Positions 53,174-54,712 of a stretch of DNA of 54,712 nucleotides are shown piece after piece. This stretch comes from Planctomycetota bacterium (GTDB taxonomy: Bacteria; Planctomycetota; JACOTG01; JAJDCM01). The DNA lies in NCBI GenBank assembly GCA_029260825.1, contig JAJDCM010000350.1:1-54712 (forward strand). The letters run 5' to 3'. The notes under the pieces are model-generated. The model did not search any database and was not told the origin of the DNA. It saw only the letters and a list, made by a program, of their open reading frames with translations. The translations under genes and the position numbers were made by a program. Numbering within the stretch: position 1 is the stretch's first letter; every line of letters begins with the position of its first letter.

Positions 53174-54199
53174 ATGTCGACCGACGAGTTCAAGATCCCC
53201 GACAATCCACTGGATCGCTTTTGCGCCATCTATACCGCTCTCATGGAACAAAAGCGCTGGTTTCAAGACCCAACTCCCCTTCGTTTTGCGGCGGTAACCC
53301 TCTCCCTCATTCCAGGCACCCCCAGAAGCGTGGCCTTGAGCCTGGAGAACATGGCCAACGAATTGAAGAATCTTGCCGGGTGGACGAGCCCTCTTCAGAG
53401 CTCGATTCGCTTTGCCGTCGCCGCCATCCTCCTTCGTTCCGGCGACACGGCAAGAGACTTCACCGACGAAGTCGAGCGGGTGAAAGATCTCTTCAAACAA
53501 CATGGATTGCGCCGGGGATCGGTTTACTTCCTCATCGCCGTCCTCATCCTTCGGGACCACCTTCATGGCCGAAAGATCGGCGAGCGAGATGTCGAACGGA
53601 TGCGAGCCATCTATGACATGATGAAATCCCATCACTTCTGGCTCACTGGCGTTGATGATTATCCTGCGTGTGCATTCCTCTCGATTGCCCAGACAAGAAC
53701 AGGAGGGGCCTTTTCTCCGGAAGAGATCGGAGTCCGCGTTGAAGAATTCTACAACGGGCTCAATGATCAGGGCTTCTCCAGAGGGAACCAGCTCCAAACA
53801 GCATCCCACGTTCTTTTCTTCAACCCGGACAACACCTCTTCCGTCGTGGAAAAATTCAACGACATCTACAAGTTGTTCGCCGACCGGGGGCTATACATGC
53901 ATGGGGGTGATTATGACGAGGTTGCAATCCTGACCTATCTTCACCATACACCGTCCGTCATCGTCGACCGAGCCCTCAGTGATCGCGAGGCGATTGCCAC
54001 GCTCAAGCCGACTCCTCCACGGGAAATCAGCTTTAGCCTCTGCGCTGGAACCGCCTTCTTGTCTCTGGCTCGGCTGAGCGAAAAGCTACAAAAAATCAAC
54101 GATATCCAGGCCCTCATGCAAGTCCAGTCCATCTTGCAGGCCCAGCAAGCCGCCGCGATGGCTTCTGTCGCTGCCGCGTCCGCTGCCGCTTCAAATTAG
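53174..54199 (+). CDS. DUF4003-like helical protein
   Basis: 341 residues from ATG 53174 (MSTDEFKIPDNPLDRFCAIYTALMEQKRWF). It is all-helical with no signal peptide or membrane segment. The pattern (LRFAAVTLSL, FLIAVLILRDHLHGRKIGERDVERMRAIYDMMKSHHFWLTGVDDYPACAFLS, HVLFFNPDN, GDYDEVAILTYLHHTP) resembles DUF4003 proteins of Firmicutes and some other bacteria, by memory and not by search. The C-terminus is Ala/Gln/Ser-rich low complexity (QAQQAAAMASVAAASAAASN). No function is known. It probably shares a transcript with the upstream hydrolase. Confidence 0.6.
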   Translation: MSTDEFKIPDNPLDRFCAIYTALMEQKRWFQDPTPLRFAAVTLSLIPGTPRSVALSLENMANELKNLAGWTSPLQSSIRFAVAAILLRSGDTARDFTDEVERVKDLFKQHGLRRGSVYFLIAVLILRDHLHGRKIGERDVERMRAIYDMMKSHHFWLTGVDDYPACAFLSIAQTRTGGAFSPEEIGVRVEEFYNGLNDQGFSRGNQLQTASHVLFFNPDNTSSVVEKFNDIYKLFADRGLYMHGGDYDEVAILTYLHHTPSVIVDRALSDREAIATLKPTPPREISFSLCAGTAFLSLARLSEKLQKINDIQALMQVQSILQAQQAAAMASVAAASAAASN

Positions 54200-54259
54200 T
54201 GGAAGGCACAGCTGAATCACCGCCCCGTTGTCCCAGGAAATTAATCGAGGAGACCGACC

Positions 54260-54712
54260 ATGTGCGTTCCAGGCTGTCAGGAAAAGGTGATTTCAAATTT
54301 GAGCCGAAGGGGTTTTCTCACCGCAGCAGGTAGCGCCGCCGCTGCACTGACTGCGACCGGTTGCCTGACCCTCTCCGTTGAGAAGAGGAAAGACGAGGCC
54401 CGATCATTCCGGAAAGTCTTTGACCTCACCCACACTCTTACCCCTGACTTCCCGAGCTACAGCGGAGATCCTCAGCTGGAAGTAGAAGCCCTATTCACCG
54501 TCACGGAAAACGGCTACTCACTGAATCGCTGGCACCTATCCGAACACACCGGAACCCACCTGGACGCTCCCATACACTTCGCAAACGATGTTCTTTCGGC
54601 CGACAGGATTCCCGTAGACGATCTCGTCGTGCCGCTTGCGATCGTGGATATCCGTGACAGAGCCCGAAAAAACCCCGACACCCAGGTAACCCCGGACGAT
54701 CTTCGCGAATGG
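54260..54712 (+). CDS. Tat-exported cyclase-family protein (kynurenine-formamidase-like), 3' truncated
   Basis: 151 residues are visible from ATG 54260, preceded by CGAGGAGACC; the gene runs off the window. The N-terminus MCVPGCQEKVISNLSRRGFLTAAGSAAAALTATG carries a twin-arginine signal (SRRGFL). The mature part begins KVFDLTHTLTPDFPSYSGDP and contains EHTGTHLDAPIHF, the His/Asp metal-binding motif (HxGxHxD) of the cyclase family (PF04199 type). Such proteins hydrolyse N-formylkynurenine or other amides and esters. The frame is open to the last base. Confidence 0.87.
   Translation, partial: MCVPGCQEKVISNLSRRGFLTAAGSAAAALTATGCLTLSVEKRKDEARSFRKVFDLTHTLTPDFPSYSGDPQLEVEALFTVTENGYSLNRWHLSEHTGTHLDAPIHFANDVLSADRIPVDDLVVPLAIVDIRDRARKNPDTQVTPDDLREW

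Noticed and set aside
1-54712. tRNA, rRNA, insertion sequences, prophage or integrative element
   Set aside because: No cloverleaf, rRNA core, transposase, integrase or terminal repeats were recognised on either strand, though a tRNA scan was not possible by eye with full sensitivity.

Overview
The window looks like a chromosomal segment of a Gram-negative, high-GC bacterium, most likely a planctomycete or close relative. This is inferred from gene style, not from rRNA, which is absent. Supporting signs are secreted HEAT-repeat/von Willebrand A proteins with W-x-x-WW linkers, a Ser/Thr kinase with a TPR sensor, a tricorn-type protease, an RdgC-like protein with an acidic tail, an alginate-export-type porin and RND efflux pumps. 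I see no rRNA, tRNA, CRISPR array, insertion sequence or phage module. About 36 genes fill nearly all of the sequence. Several convergent gene pairs are only 1-10 nt apart.

Layout. 1-3.4 kb: a 5'-truncated aconitase/isopropylmalate dehydratase-family protein, tightly followed by a UbiD-family decarboxylase. 3.5-8.3 kb: outer-membrane porin, AbgT-type transporter, RdgC-like protein. 8.5-10.8 kb: an EgtB-family sulfoxide/selenoxide synthase and a TIGR04348-type glycosyltransferase overlapping by ATGA. This matches the senA-senB pair of selenoneine biosynthesis, without senC. 10.9-13.6 kb: a HEAT/vWA protein and a zinc-ribbon protein with a degenerate gluzincin site. 13.9-14.7 kb: a secreted thioredoxin-like gene with an in-frame TGA exactly at the first position of a CGPC-type active site, followed by a good bacterial SECIS-like hairpin. 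I interpret this as a selenoprotein. 14.8-18.3 kb: oxidoreductase, RCK-gated potassium channel with a TVGYT filter, DinB protein. 18.5-20.5 kb: two overlapping zinc-ribbon membrane proteins. 20.5-22.3 kb: TypA/BipA. 22.6-26.2 kb: ttcA, an inositol-monophosphatase-family phosphatase, a form IV RuBisCO-like protein and a methyltransferase, very tightly packed. 26.2-33.2 kb: tricorn protease, ankyrin protein, threonyl-tRNA synthetase. 33.4-36.5 kb: small unknown protein and receptor-like kinase. 36.6-44.3 kb: an RND efflux operon with one adaptor and two permeases. 44.6-54.7 kb: GT87-like glycosyltransferase, a second HEAT/vWA protein, a secreted unknown, a PiT phosphate transporter, a CYTH protein, a GNAT acetyltransferase, a secreted alpha/beta hydrolase, a DUF4003-like protein, and a Tat-exported cyclase-family enzyme cut by the window end.

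The two most interesting themes are selenium use (a probable Sec-thioredoxin about 3 kb from a probable senAB pair) and the RuBisCO-like protein/phosphatase/methyltransferase cassette. Selenocysteine machinery (selA, selB, selC, selD) is not in the window and must be sought elsewhere in the genome.
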